A DNA stretch of 64,000 bases from Sunxiuqinia elliptica (GCF_900113005.1 NZ_FONW01000017.1:1-64000); one strand, 5' to 3'; shown: positions 35,117-44,848, counted from the stretch's first letter. The notes: a model not told the origin generated them from the sequence alone. A program made the numbers and translations.

Positions 35117-35345
35117 AAGGTCTGCTTTACGGTATTATCTGTTCGAAAAACAATCAATCATTGAACTTGTCAAATCAAAATCGTTTAGGTAAAAGTAGAT
35201 AAAATGCCCCCCTTAGAGCTAACTTTTTCGATAAACCCCCATTTTTCACAGGTAAACAGAGATCAGTTGTCGGAATCTTTTAGGTTTACAAACTATCAGC
35301 TTCATCCTGTCTTATAAAAAATCCCGACTAAAGGTAATGCGCAGC

Positions 35346-35930
35346 TTACTTTTTTGCTTGATATCGATTTACAAGCACCGCCAAATAGAACAGCACATAA
35401 GCAATCAACAGAATTCCCACTGCAATGACCACCCAATCGGCAAGCTGCAGGTATGAAAAAGTCATTTTTTGCAGAGCCATATATCCCAAAGCAGCAACTA
35501 ATACACCTATAAGAGCATAGGCAAAAACAGCTTTCTTTTGTCGAGCTAAAAGCACACTTAACGTTAGCCAGCTGCCTCCTGTTAGTAATAAAAAGGCAGC
35601 CTCGTTGCTATTGTTTTCGGTCAATTCCAGGAGTCCAAGCACCAAGGGAACAACTGCAATCAGGCAAAGCATGCGAGTTAAGCTGGAAAACACTTTTGAG
35701 AATTGCAGAGCTGTTGTCAGGTGAGGGAAGATCGACTTTGTAGACTTTTCACTTACAGCAAATTGCGCTAAGTCCAAATCAGCTTTCGATTGCAGCACTC
35801 CCCGCTTGATCGCTTCTTCAATAGCAAACTGTACTGCAATGGGTTCGTAGGAATTACGCTGCCTCAGCAGATCAATCAATGCTTCATCCGTCAAATTGCC
35901 AATCCGTTCTTTTAGTTCCATGTTTTCCAT
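35346..35930 (-). CDS. multi-spanning membrane protein of unknown function
   Basis: I do not recognise a named family. The N-terminal 50 residues form a small soluble helical segment (RIGNLTDEALIDLLRQRNSY, then QFAIEEAIKRGVLQSKADLD). Four membrane helices follow between about residues 80 and 185. The soluble segment resembles a short helical module often found before membrane parts in Bacteroidota. No partner gene is evident. The start may be either Met1 or Met4 (MELKERIG). Stop codon and base use are normal for the region. Confidence 0.7.
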   Translation of the reverse strand: MENMELKERIGNLTDEALIDLLRQRNSYEPIAVQFAIEEAIKRGVLQSKADLDLAQFAVSEKSTKSIFPHLTTALQFSKVFSSLTRMLCLIAVVPLVLGLLELTENNSNEAAFLLLTGGSWLTLSVLLARQKKAVFAYALIGVLVAALGYMALQKMTFSYLQLADWVVIAVGILLIAYVLFYLAVLVNRYQAKK

Positions 35931-36095
35931 AAAACAAAAATAGAAAAGTTCCCTTAGTCAGGGGAAGGAAAGACTATATAATTCAACAAATAGGAGAAAC
36001 AAATGGAAAAAGCTTTCCAGCTAACTTTTGTTCTCGATATCGACTTAGCCCATGACCTTTAAACTTTATTAACAACAAATGTGAGTAAGGTTTAT

Positions 36096-36103
36096 TAAAT
36101 TTG
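36096..36103 (+). promoter_or_regulatory. TAnnTTTG -7 box before the alcohol dehydrogenase
   Basis: TAAATTTG lies 25 bp upstream of the start codon; the -33 element is not clear. Confidence 0.45.
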
Positions 36104-36128
36104 ATGTTTCACCTAAAATTTTTCAAAC

Positions 36129-37289
36129 ATGTATAATTTCGATTTTAAGAATCCCGTAAAGATATGCTTTGGGAAAGGGCAAATTACCAAGCTCTCAAAA
36201 GAACTCCCCGCCAATAAAAAAATCCTTTTAACCTATGGTGGAGGAAGTATTTTTAAGAATGGAGTTTATGACCAAGTTAAGGCAGCTACCCAAGGAATGG
36301 ATATTGTGGAGTTTGGAGGAATTGAGCCCAACCCACATTATGAAACGCTGATGAAAGCAGTAGAAGTTGTTAAGAACGAAAAAATCGATTATCTACTCGC
36401 TGTTGGTGGTGGTTCGGTCCTTGATGGAACCAAATTTATTGCAGCTGCCGCGCTGTATGAGGGAGATGATCCTTGGGATATTTGTGCCAAAAGAAGCGAG
36501 ATCATCGTAACAGAAGCACTTCCAATCGGAGCCGTAATTACACTCCCAGCTACAGGGTCTGAAATGAATGGAAACTCGGTGGTAACACGCGTTTCGACCC
36601 AGGAAAAACTGGCCTTCGGCTCAACTGCTGTCATGCCTCAGTTTTCAATCCTTGATCCAGAAGTTATTTTCTCTCTTCCCGACCGGCAAGTTGCCAACGG
36701 AGTGGTTGACGCTTTTGTGCATGTGATGGAACAATACCTGACCTTCCCGGCTGATGCTCCACTACAAGATCGTTTTGCCGAAGGCATTTTACACACCTTA
36801 ATTGAAGAAGGCCCAAAAGTATTGGCCGACCGCCAAAATTATGAAGCGGCTGCCAACTTCATGTGGAGTGCAACCATGGCTTTGAACGGCTTAATTGGAA
36901 TGGGAGTTCCTCAAGATTGGGGTACACACATGATTGGCCATGAATTAACCGCTTACCATGGCATTGATCACGCCCGAACACTGGCCATTGTTCTTCCTGG
37001 AATGATGCATATTCGTCGCAAAGAAAAGCAAGATAAAATTCTACAATATGGTGAACGCATCTGGAATATTTCGGAAGGCTCCGTTGATGAACGGATTGAT
37101 CAGACCATCCAGAAAACCATTGCCTTTTTTGAGTCGGTTGGAATAAAAACAACCCTCCCTGATTATGAAGTTCCGAATAGTACGATTGAAAAAATCACGA
37201 ACCGCTTTGAAGAACGCGGAATGAAAATTGGAGAAAAAGTCGATATCGGCCCAAAAGAAATTCAGGCGATTTTGGAAGATCGTTTATAA
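36129..37289 (+). CDS. iron-containing alcohol dehydrogenase (YqhD/butanol dehydrogenase type)
   Basis: The 386-aa enzyme has the nucleotide-binding segment KILLTYGGGSIFKNGVYDQ near residue 31 with the GGGSVLDGTKF motif near residue 93, and the metal site in the C-terminal half: VVDAFVHVMEQYL, HMIGHELTAYHGIDHARTLA with His/His ligands. The pattern matches YqhD-type NADPH-dependent enzymes that reduce aldehydes to alcohols, in fermentation or in aldehyde detoxification. The exact substrate is unknown. It is a single gene converging on recN. Confidence 0.92.
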   Translation: MYNFDFKNPVKICFGKGQITKLSKELPANKKILLTYGGGSIFKNGVYDQVKAATQGMDIVEFGGIEPNPHYETLMKAVEVVKNEKIDYLLAVGGGSVLDGTKFIAAAALYEGDDPWDICAKRSEIIVTEALPIGAVITLPATGSEMNGNSVVTRVSTQEKLAFGSTAVMPQFSILDPEVIFSLPDRQVANGVVDAFVHVMEQYLTFPADAPLQDRFAEGILHTLIEEGPKVLADRQNYEAAANFMWSATMALNGLIGMGVPQDWGTHMIGHELTAYHGIDHARTLAIVLPGMMHIRRKEKQDKILQYGERIWNISEGSVDERIDQTIQKTIAFFESVGIKTTLPDYEVPNSTIEKITNRFEERGMKIGEKVDIGPKEIQAILEDRL

Positions 37290-37342
37290 AATAGATTTGA
37301 AAGCTTCACAATTAAGTGGAGCCTTTCTTCTTTCAATTCATT

Positions 37343-38995
37343 TTACTCCAATAGCTCACGAGCAGTCTCCCTTGCGGTATCTGAATGACGATCTCCACTC
37401 AGCATCTGAGCTAATTCATCTACCCGTTCATGCTCTTCCAGTTTACGGATGGACGTAAAAGTTTGCTCCTCCTCATCAAACTTGTAAACCTGGTAATGAT
37501 GATCGCCTTTCGCTGCAATCTGAGGTAGGTGGGTAATATTAATCACCTGCATTCGTGCAGAGATCGATTTTAAGATGTCCCCCATTTTTACCGCTATCTC
37601 GCCTGAAATTCCGGTATCAATCTCATCGAAAATAATCGTTGGCAAGGCTTTGCTATCAGTTATCAAGCTTTTGAGTGCCAACATCAAACGCGACATCTCA
37701 CCGCCCGAAGCAATTTTCGAGATCTCCTGAGCTTCTGCATTTTTGTTCGCATTGAATAAAAAGCGAACCTCGTCGCCTCCAGTCATTCCCCGTTGGTTGG
37801 TCTTAGCAAAACTCAACTGAAAAACGGCATTAGCCATTCCCAGCTTTTGCAACATACTCACTACAGCTTGCTGGAACTTGTCGGTTACAGCCATTCTACT
37901 TTCGGTAAGCTCATTGGCAGCTTTATTTAAAACTGCTTCTTCTTTTGCCAGCTGAACTTCGAGCTGAGTCAGTGTTTCATCGTAAGATGCCACCTGCCCT
38001 ATTTTTTGATCCAGGTCCTCCCGAATTTCAATCAAGCCTGCGACGGAATCGGCATGGAACTTTTGCTGTAACGAATAAATTAGATCCAATCGTTCAGCAA
38101 CCAATTCAACTCTCGCCGGATCATGCTCAATGCGCTCGGCAATACTTTGACTCTCGCCAGCCAGATCCTGCAACTCGATATAGCATGACTCCAACCGCTG
38201 ATTCAACTCTCCGGCCTGATCAAAGTAATCAGCCATTTTACCCAAGCGATTAACATGCTCCTTCAGCCGAGTTAAAAGTCCCGCTTCATCTCCCTCTAAA
38301 TCATCAGCCAACTGTCCAAAAGTCAGTTTGATATCTTCTGCATGCTCTAAACGGTTCTGCTCAGCTTCCAGCTCTTCTTGTTCCTCTGGCTTAAGCTTTG
38401 CTTCGTCAAGCTGGTTAAACTGAAATTGATAATAATCCAGATCCTTTTTAGCCTGCTCCGCTTTCTCCAGCAGCTCTGTGTACTCATTATGGGTTTGGGT
38501 ATAAACGCGGAATGCCTGTTGATAACTCTTCAAAACGGATTGGTTTTGAGCGACCAGATCAACCAGGTTCAACTGAAATTGCCGGTTTCCAAGCTCCAAA
38601 TTCTGATGTTGCGAGTGAATATCAATCAGGCGAAGTGCCAACTCTCGAATTGTTTTTAGATTCACCGGAGTATCGTTAATAAAAGCCCGCGATTTCCCCG
38701 ATGGAGTTATTTCTCTACGCAGAATCGTCTGATCATCATAGTCCAACTCGTTTGCTGCAAAAAAGTCAGTTAACTGGTAGTTTTTCACCTCAAAACTTCC
38801 TTCAACCGTACATTTCTTACTCTTGTCGCGTAAAACAGATAGATCAGCCCGCTGCCCCAGGATTAATCCCAAAGCACCCAACAAAATAGACTTCCCTGCC
38901 CCCGTTTCTCCGGTAATAATGTTAAACCCTGAGTTAAAATCGATGGACAACCGATCGATCAGTGCATAGTTCTTGATATATAACGATTGTAACAC
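37343..38995 (-). CDS. recN: DNA repair protein RecN
   Basis: The 550-aa SMC-like ATPase opens with MLQSLYIKNYALIDRLSIDF and Walker A GETGAGKSILLGALG; the coiled-coil arms occupy about residues 150-350; signature ASGGEMSRLMLALK lies near residue 430 and Walker B LPTIIFDEIDTGISGEIA near 455. It acts in double-strand break repair with RecA. The start is GTG at 38995, fixed by the family N-terminus. It is the last gene of the five-gene run bamD-rpoZ-coaBC-porD-recN, 18 bp after porD. Confidence 0.96.
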   Translation of the reverse strand: MLQSLYIKNYALIDRLSIDFNSGFNIITGETGAGKSILLGALGLILGQRADLSVLRDKSKKCTVEGSFEVKNYQLTDFFAANELDYDDQTILRREITPSGKSRAFINDTPVNLKTIRELALRLIDIHSQHQNLELGNRQFQLNLVDLVAQNQSVLKSYQQAFRVYTQTHNEYTELLEKAEQAKKDLDYYQFQFNQLDEAKLKPEEQEELEAEQNRLEHAEDIKLTFGQLADDLEGDEAGLLTRLKEHVNRLGKMADYFDQAGELNQRLESCYIELQDLAGESQSIAERIEHDPARVELVAERLDLIYSLQQKFHADSVAGLIEIREDLDQKIGQVASYDETLTQLEVQLAKEEAVLNKAANELTESRMAVTDKFQQAVVSMLQKLGMANAVFQLSFAKTNQRGMTGGDEVRFLFNANKNAEAQEISKIASGGEMSRLMLALKSLITDSKALPTIIFDEIDTGISGEIAVKMGDILKSISARMQVINITHLPQIAAKGDHHYQVYKFDEEEQTFTSIRKLEEHERVDELAQMLSGDRHSDTARETARELLE

Positions 38996-39013
38996 AGAAG
39001 CAATTTTTAGGTT

Positions 39014-39925
39014 TTAAAACTCCTCTGCAGCCTCCTTAATCTTATCGTACTTACTTCCGTTAGAAGGATCAACTTCATTCAAAATAGCCAATATCCGATT
39101 TCGTTCATCAGGATATGATTTTGAAAAAACGTTGACTAACTCATTTGCTTTAGCATCAAAGAAGATTTGCAGAATATACAGCGAAGGTCTGGAGCGAAAA
39201 ACTTTCTGGATAGACTTCAAGGATTCAGCTATTTCAGCACGTCCTTCTTCAATCCGTTCCGACATTTGATCCAAGCCTAAGCGATGGTATTGATAGATAC
39301 AATCACGGTAAGGTGCATAAGACTTATTCAGCAAGTTCTCCACTAACCAGTAGCGGTTTCGTTCACTCTCATAGGCTTTCCACCCAGAATAGCGAACATT
39401 TTGCGAGTTATTAACAATTTGCTGTGCCTTTTGATAATATTCGGTACCTCCATTCGGTGAAAAGGAATCGTAATCCATTCCCAAAATCACGTAAGCATAA
39501 TAGGCCATGATATTGGTTAGGTTATCCCTGTTCGAGGTTTCATTAAACTCCATGGTTTGATACTCCACATATTCCACATGAAAGTCATTGTCTTTAATAT
39601 TCAACACAGGACTCTCATAATCGGAATTAAAAATGGGGCGTCGTAGCTGCACCTGAATACTTCCTTTAAACTCATTGGCTGATACTTGTTCAGTAAGACG
39701 AATGTAAATACTACATTCAATACGTTCGTCCATGGAGTAGACATGATCCGTCCACTTACGGTTGTTCATAAATTCGTACAAGTCGGCCTGCATAGTCCGA
39801 AACACATTCCGGTTAGCTCCTTGAATTTGTTGCCCCGACACACTGACGTTGCACCTTAACTCTTGCGCTACACCTGTAACGACACTCCATAAAACAATCA
39901 GAAATAACAAGCTCAGTCTTCTCAT
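39014..39925 (-). CDS. porD: DUF4835 protein, type IX secretion PorD-like
   Basis: The 303-aa exported protein (signal MRRLSLLFLIVLWSVVTGVA) belongs to DUF4835: ELRCNVSVSGQQIQGANRNVF near residue 22, MAYYAYVILGMDYDSFSPNGG near residue 140, and C-terminal FFDAKANELVNVFSKSYPDE. The family includes PorD of the type IX secretion system, an outer-membrane-associated factor. The name is by family membership; whether this cell has a complete type IX system cannot be read here. It lies between coaBC and recN, a conserved order in Bacteroidota. Confidence 0.85.
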   Translation of the reverse strand: MRRLSLLFLIVLWSVVTGVAQELRCNVSVSGQQIQGANRNVFRTMQADLYEFMNNRKWTDHVYSMDERIECSIYIRLTEQVSANEFKGSIQVQLRRPIFNSDYESPVLNIKDNDFHVEYVEYQTMEFNETSNRDNLTNIMAYYAYVILGMDYDSFSPNGGTEYYQKAQQIVNNSQNVRYSGWKAYESERNRYWLVENLLNKSYAPYRDCIYQYHRLGLDQMSERIEEGRAEIAESLKSIQKVFRSRPSLYILQIFFDAKANELVNVFSKSYPDERNRILAILNEVDPSNGSKYDKIKEAAEEF

Positions 39926-39974
39926 AAGTCGATAATAGCTGTGGAGTAAAAGTAATCAAATTTCTACAGAAGTC

Positions 39975-41183
39975 TTAGTCATTGGTCAATTCACCAATAA
40001 GCTTTTTAACGATATCCACCGCAACTTCTGTCTTTTGTTTTAACTCAAATTCCTGAGCATTATTGTCTTTCGACAGGATTGTAATTTTATTGGTATCCAC
40101 CCCAAATCCAGCTCCGTTGTCCTGCAAGGAATTTAGAACAATAAAGTCCAGATTCTTTTTCTGCATCTTCGCTAAGGCATTCTGTTTTTCATCGTTCGTT
40201 TCCAAAGCAAAGCCTACCAAGCGTTGACTCGGTGTTTTCAGTTGTCCTAAAGCAGCAGCAATATCTTCAGTTGCTTGCAACTCAATGTTCATTTCACCGG
40301 CTTTTCGCTTGATTTTTCTATCTGCCTGTTCTTTTGGACGATAATCAGCAACAGCAGCACACATAATGGCTGCATCGGTTGCTGGAAAATGCTCCAAGCA
40401 TGCGTTGTGCATTTCCATAGCTGACTCTACATCAACTCGATGAATATTGGGATGAGTAGTTTTCAAATGAACAGGCCCGGTCACCAGAGTAACCTCTGCC
40501 CCTTCTTTTGCTAATTCTTCAGCAAGGGCAAAGCCCATTTTGCCAGAAGAATAATTACCAATAAACCTTACGGGATCAATTTTTTCGTAGGTAGGTCCGG
40601 CCGTCACCAGCACCTTTTTATTCAGAAGTTTTTTTTTTGAGTGGAAAAAAGCAACCACTTCTTCAACTAACTGTTCCGGCTCCTGCATCCGCCCCTTGCC
40701 ATGTAAACCACTAGCCAACTCCCCTTCTCCGGGTTCCAAAATGACATCGCCATAGGAACGTAAAGTTTCCAGGTTATTCAGAGTAGATTGATGTTTGAAC
40801 ATGTCCAGGTCCATTGCCGGAGCCAAGTAAACCGGACATTTGGCTGACATGTAGGTCGTCACCAACAAATTATCAGCAATACCATGAGCCATTTTGCCCA
40901 AAGTTGCCGCCGTTACCGGAGCAATCAACATCAGGTCAGCCCACTGTCCCATGTCAACATGCGAATGCCAGGTTCCATCGTTTGCTGCAAAAAACTCGGA
41001 TGCAACCGGACGTCCAGACAAAGCCGACATCGTGACCGGAGTAATAAACTCTTTGGCAGCAGGAGTCATCACTACCTGTACCTCGGCACCTTCTTTCACA
41101 AGGCCCCTTAAAAGATAAGCTGCCTTGTAGGCAGCTATACTTCCGGTCAATCCTAAAATGATATGTTTTCCTTTGAGCCTCAT
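39975..41183 (-). CDS. coaBC: phosphopantothenoylcysteine decarboxylase / phosphopantothenate-cysteine ligase
   Basis: The N-terminal flavoprotein half (CoaC) has GKHIILGLTGSIAAYKAA at the start, the active-site His in GTWHSHVDMGQW and the substrate clamp PAMDLDMFKH. The C-terminal half (CoaB) starts near residue 185 with KKVLVTAGPTYEKIDPVRFIGN and contains GKMGFALAEELAKEGAEVTLV and the ligase segment AAVADYRPK. The 402-aa fusion makes 4'-phosphopantetheine for coenzyme A. It starts 15 bp after rpoZ. Confidence 0.97.
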   Translation of the reverse strand: MRLKGKHIILGLTGSIAAYKAAYLLRGLVKEGAEVQVVMTPAAKEFITPVTMSALSGRPVASEFFAANDGTWHSHVDMGQWADLMLIAPVTAATLGKMAHGIADNLLVTTYMSAKCPVYLAPAMDLDMFKHQSTLNNLETLRSYGDVILEPGEGELASGLHGKGRMQEPEQLVEEVVAFFHSKKKLLNKKVLVTAGPTYEKIDPVRFIGNYSSGKMGFALAEELAKEGAEVTLVTGPVHLKTTHPNIHRVDVESAMEMHNACLEHFPATDAAIMCAAVADYRPKEQADRKIKRKAGEMNIELQATEDIAAALGQLKTPSQRLVGFALETNDEKQNALAKMQKKNLDFIVLNSLQDNGAGFGVDTNKITILSKDNNAQEFELKQKTEVAVDIVKKLIGELTND

Positions 41184-41198
41184 AAAAGGCTAATATTT

Positions 41199-41534
41199 TT
41201 ATAGTCCTTTGCGATTTTCTTTCGCAGGATTACGATGATAAATCTGTCCTTGTTTCAACTCTTCAAATGCAATTAAAGTTGGTTTAGGTAGACGTTCGTA
41301 ATACTTTGAAATTTCAATTTGTTCGCGGTTTTCAAATACTTCTTCCAAGTTATCTGAATACGACGCAAATTCCTGTAATTTCTGGTTCAATTCTTCCTTC
41401 ATTTCTGAAGCAATCTGATTTGAACGTTTCGCAAGAATCATTACGGTTTCGTATACATTACCGGTTTGATCTTCCAAGTCAGTCAAATCTCTTGGAATTG
41501 TTGTGTTTTCTGCTTTGATTTTCTTGTAATCCAT
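41199..41534 (-). CDS. rpoZ: RNA polymerase omega subunit, Bacteroidota type
   Basis: The 111-aa protein has the Bacteroidota omega/Rpb6-like pattern: MDYKKIKAENTTIPRDLTDL, then GNVYETVMILAKRSNQIAS with the conserved R-x-x-Q-I, and a tail with KPTLIAFEELKQGQIYHRNP. It is longer than the proteobacterial subunit because of an insertion of about 35 residues in the middle. It helps RNA polymerase assembly. It lies six bases after bamD and 15 before coaBC, a fixed order in the phylum. Confidence 0.92.
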   Translation of the reverse strand: MDYKKIKAENTTIPRDLTDLEDQTGNVYETVMILAKRSNQIASEMKEELNQKLQEFASYSDNLEEVFENREQIEISKYYERLPKPTLIAFEELKQGQIYHRNPAKENRKGL

Positions 41535-41540
41535 ATCTAT

Positions 41541-42347
41541 TTATAAATTAGCCTCTTCGTTATAATTCAGCAATTTTGCGGTCTCTTTGTAAAACTTATC
41601 AACCTCTTTCCGATGTTCACTTTCCGGAAATTCATCGACAAAGGTAAAATATTCATCCAAAGCAGCCGTCAAACGTTGCTCTTTTTTTTCTTCTATACTT
41701 CTGATTGCCAACAAGTATTTTGCTCTTAACAGCATATACATGAGCTCTTCACGGTATTGCGTATCTGGAAAATCCTTCAACGAATTGCTCAGTGCCACCA
41801 CTGCTGCCTTATAGTTTTCAAGGTCATAATACAATCTTCCGCTCAAAAATGACTTATAAACCAACTTGTCGCGCATCTCAATAATCAAGCGGTTGGCTTC
41901 TTCTACCCGATCACTCCCCGGGTAAATATTTACATAAAGCTGTAAGGCATCAATTGCCTTTTGAGTTACCTGTTGATCTAAACGAGGTTTTGGTGACTCT
42001 TTATAAAAACAGTATCCAATCATGTATTGAGACTCCTCGGCATACTGACTTTTTGGAAAATCTTTCACCAAAGTACGGAACCAATGTCCAGCCATTAAGT
42101 AATCGCCCATACCAAAATGACTCTTGGCATAGTAATAATAAACCTCATCGGCACGACTTGTTCCCCGGTAAATATTAACCAACTCACTTAATAGTTGAGA
42201 AGAGCGAACAAATTCCTCATCTTCATAATATTCCAGAGCCTTTTTATACTTGAATTCGTAGTCTGTACTTTTAACAACTTTGTTATAATCGCTACATGAA
42301 GTTGCAGCAACAAGTAAGAACAGTGCAAATACGATTAAATTCTTCAT
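41541..42347 (-). CDS. bamD: outer-membrane assembly lipoprotein BamD
   Basis: I start at 42347 because the lipoprotein signal MKNLIVFALFLLVAATSC begins there, with lipobox ATSC; the longer frame to 42374 is not needed. The 268-aa protein holds five TPR-like units typical of BamD (YEFKYKKALEYYEDEEFVRS, then DEVYYYYAKSHFGMGDYLMA, YAEESQYMIGYCFYKESP). It joins BamA in inserting outer-membrane proteins. It heads the bamD-rpoZ-coaBC-porD-recN run; a -7 box TATCTTTG lies 17 bp upstream (42364-42371). Confidence 0.94.
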   Translation of the reverse strand: MKNLIVFALFLLVAATSCSDYNKVVKSTDYEFKYKKALEYYEDEEFVRSSQLLSELVNIYRGTSRADEVYYYYAKSHFGMGDYLMAGHWFRTLVKDFPKSQYAEESQYMIGYCFYKESPKPRLDQQVTQKAIDALQLYVNIYPGSDRVEEANRLIIEMRDKLVYKSFLSGRLYYDLENYKAAVVALSNSLKDFPDTQYREELMYMLLRAKYLLAIRSIEEKKEQRLTAALDEYFTFVDEFPESEHRKEVDKFYKETAKLLNYNEEANL

Positions 42348-42363
42348 TTTTATAAGCATGGCG

Positions 42364-42371
42364 CAAAGATA
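42364..42371 (-). promoter_or_regulatory. TAnnTTTG -7 box for the bamD operon
   Basis: TATCTTTG on the minus strand, 17 bp before the chosen bamD start; a TTTG lies 24 bp further upstream, slightly too far for a perfect -33. Confidence 0.5.
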
Positions 42372-42448
42372 CATTTTTAGTTAAAAAACTAACGCCAAAA
42401 TAAGCAAGAATTGTTTATCTACTCTCTGGTTTAATATAAATTAACAAA

Positions 42449-42479
42449 TTTGTAGACTTCTGGAAAAAAATTACTTTTG
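42449..42479 (+). promoter_or_regulatory. consensus Bacteroidota promoter before the alpha-oxoamine synthase gene
   Basis: TTTG (42449-42452), a 19-bp spacer, and TACTTTTG (42472-42479) match TTTG-N19-TAnnTTTG exactly. The start codon follows 28 bp after the -7 box. Confidence 0.8.
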
Positions 42480-42506
42480 CATTGTTAATTTTTAAAGCTT
42501 TTTGAA

Positions 42507-43751
42507 GTGGATATTTTTGAAAAATTTCGATCAAATAGAGGCGACATTGGAAAGCACATGGAAAGAGCCCATGGCTATTTTGCCTTCCCAAAACTAGAAG
42601 GGGAAATCAGTGCCCGCATGAAATTCAGAGGTAAAGAAGTTTTAACCTGGAGTTTGAATAATTACATCGGTTTGGCCAACCACCCCGAAGTGCGCAAAGT
42701 AGATGCTGAAGCAGCTAAAGATTGGGGATTGGCTTATCCAATGGGGGCTCGAATGATGTCGGGACAAACTACCCAGCATGAAAATTTAGAAAAAGAATTG
42801 GCAGCTTATGTTGGTAAGCCTGACTCTTTCCTTCTAAACTACGGCTACCAAGGGATGGTTTCAATCATCGACGCAGTTTGTGGTCGTAATGATGTAATTG
42901 TTTATGACAGTGAATCACATGCCTGTATTTTGGATGGTGTTCGTCTTCACATGGGTAAACGTTACGTGTATCCGCACAACGATATTGACAACCTGAAAAT
43001 TCAGCTTGGACGTGCAACAAAACTTGCCGAAAAACAAGGTGGCGGTATCTTAGTTATTACTGAAGGTGTTTTCGGAATGTCGGGAGACCTTGGTAAATTG
43101 GATGAAATTGTTGCACTGAAAAAAGAGTTCAACTTCCGTTTGTTGGTTGATGATGCTCATGGATTTGGTGTAATGGGACCTACCGGAGCTGGTGCACCAG
43201 AGCACTTTGGTGTTCAAGATCAAGTGGATCTTCACTTCTGTACCTTTGCCAAAGCGATGGCCGGGATTGGTGCTTTCATCGCTTGTGATACGGACATCTG
43301 TAACTTCTTACGTTACAACATGCGTTCACAAACTTTTGCGAAATCGTTGCCAATGCCAATGGTTGTTGGAGCAATGAAACGTTTGGACTTGTTGAAAAAC
43401 AGCCCAGAGCTTCGTGAAAAACTTTGGACCGTTGTTAACGCCCTGCAATCAGGATTGAAAGAAGCTGGTTTCGACCTTGGACGTACCAACTCTCCTGTTA
43501 CTCCTGTTTACATGAAAGGAGGCGTAGGTGAAGCAACTCATGTGGTTATGGATCTTCGCGAAAACTTTGGCATCTTCTGCTCAGTAGTTGTTTATCCAGT
43601 TATTCCAAAAGGAGAAATCATTCTTCGTTTGATCCCAACTGCAATGCACTCGCTGGAAGATGTAACTGAAACAATCGAAGCATTCAAACAAGTTAGAGAT
43701 AAGCTGGAATCAGGTGCATATAAAGGCGCTGAAGTTCCAAACATGGCTTAA
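42507..43751 (+). CDS. PLP-dependent alpha-oxoamine synthase family enzyme
   Basis: The 414-aa enzyme belongs to the group of 2-amino-3-ketobutyrate ligase, serine palmitoyltransferase and aminooxononanoate synthase. Key parts are VLTWSLNNYIGLANHPEVRK near residue 46, DSESHACILDGVRLHMGKR near residue 135, VDDAHGFGVMGPTGAGAP near residue 213 (PLP-binding Asp and His) and FCTFAKAMAGIGAF near residue 243 with the PLP Lys in FAKA. The start is GTG at 42507, and the N-terminus MDIFEKFRSNRG matches the Bacteroidota relatives. Which acyl-CoA and amino acid it joins is open; sphingolipid or glycine-metabolic roles are both possible. Confidence 0.85.
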   Translation: MDIFEKFRSNRGDIGKHMERAHGYFAFPKLEGEISARMKFRGKEVLTWSLNNYIGLANHPEVRKVDAEAAKDWGLAYPMGARMMSGQTTQHENLEKELAAYVGKPDSFLLNYGYQGMVSIIDAVCGRNDVIVYDSESHACILDGVRLHMGKRYVYPHNDIDNLKIQLGRATKLAEKQGGGILVITEGVFGMSGDLGKLDEIVALKKEFNFRLLVDDAHGFGVMGPTGAGAPEHFGVQDQVDLHFCTFAKAMAGIGAFIACDTDICNFLRYNMRSQTFAKSLPMPMVVGAMKRLDLLKNSPELREKLWTVVNALQSGLKEAGFDLGRTNSPVTPVYMKGGVGEATHVVMDLRENFGIFCSVVVYPVIPKGEIILRLIPTAMHSLEDVTETIEAFKQVRDKLESGAYKGAEVPNMA

Positions 43752-43770
43752 TAAAAGCTTGCTACGACAT

Positions 43771-43808
43771 AAAAAAATAGCCATCGAAAAATCGATGGCT
43801 ATTTTTTT
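43771..43808. terminator. bidirectional terminator
   Basis: A perfect 16-bp stem (43771-43786 and 43793-43808), with A/T runs at its base, lies between the convergent oxoamine synthase and trxB genes and can terminate both. Confidence 0.92.
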
Positions 43809-43849
43809 ATCTTTTATTATCTTCTTAGAAACTGTTTAAGCTTTATTGC

Positions 43850-44848
43850 TTAAGCATGCTTTTCAGATAAGTATCTTTCAACATCCATGGCTGCTTTACA
43901 TCCTGATCCGGCTGCAGTAACCGCCTGACGATAAATACTGTCCATCACATCACCACAGGCAAAGACTCCGGGTACATTTGTTTTTGACGATCCGGCCTCT
44001 GTCTTAATGTAACCAACTTCGTCACGCTCCAAAAAGTCAGCAACAAAATCGGAGTTCGGTTTGTGCCCGATAGCCAAGAAGAATCCATCAATTTTAATTT
44101 TCACTTCTTCTTCATTCGCTTCGCCTTTATTTTTCAGCAAGGTAGCACCTTCAACTACGCCATCGCCAAACAACCCTTTTGTTTGATGTTTCCACAAAAT
44201 TTCGATGTTCGGAGCTTTCTTAACGCGGTCAGCCATTACACGTGAAGCGCGCAACACATCACGACGCACAATCAAGTACACTTTGTTAGCCAAGCCTGCC
44301 AGGTAAAGTGCTTCTTCTGCAGCAGTGTCACCACCACCAACGACAGCAACATCTTTCCCACGGTAAAAGAAACCATCACAAGTGGCACAAGCCGAAACAC
44401 CACCACCGGCATATTTCGTTTCATCTTCAAGTCCCAGGTATTTAGCAGTTGCTCCCGTCGCCAGAATCACTGCTTCAGCCTCAATCAATTTTTTCCCGTC
44501 AATCCACACTTTATGAATATCGCCCGAGAAATCAACTTTTGTTGCATAGCCGAAACGAACATCTGTTCCAAAGCGTTCTGCTTGCTTTTTGAAGTCTTCC
44601 ATCATGACCGGCCCTGTTACTCCTTCCGGATATCCGGGGTAGTTTTCAACTTCAGTTGTAGTTGTCAGTTGTCCTCCAGGCTGAAGGCCTTCATACATCA
44701 CCGGGCTTAAATTAGCGCGGGCAGCGTAGATAGCTGCGGTATAACCAGCAGGGCCAGATCCAACAATTAAACATTTGACGCGCTCTGCATCACCTACTGG
44801 CTCCTGTTGAGTTTTCTCGTTTTCCTTAAGATCTAATGATTTAAACAT
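43850..44848 (-). CDS. trxB: thioredoxin reductase
   Basis: The 332-aa flavoprotein has the FAD motif VKCLIVGSGPAGYTAAIYAAR near residue 25, the redox-active CATC in GGGVSACATCDGFFY near residue 158, the NADPH motif VAVVGGGDTAAEEALYLA and the C-terminal FAD motif VFACGDVMDSIYRQAVTAAG. A leader of about 20 polar residues precedes the FAD motif, longer than in E. coli. It recycles thioredoxin with NADPH and thereby supports Bcp. It is a single gene on the minus strand. Confidence 0.97.
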   Translation of the reverse strand: MFKSLDLKENEKTQQEPVGDAERVKCLIVGSGPAGYTAAIYAARANLSPVMYEGLQPGGQLTTTTEVENYPGYPEGVTGPVMMEDFKKQAERFGTDVRFGYATKVDFSGDIHKVWIDGKKLIEAEAVILATGATAKYLGLEDETKYAGGGVSACATCDGFFYRGKDVAVVGGGDTAAEEALYLAGLANKVYLIVRRDVLRASRVMADRVKKAPNIEILWKHQTKGLFGDGVVEGATLLKNKGEANEEEVKIKIDGFFLAIGHKPNSDFVADFLERDEVGYIKTEAGSSKTNVPGVFACGDVMDSIYRQAVTAAGSGCKAAMDVERYLSEKHA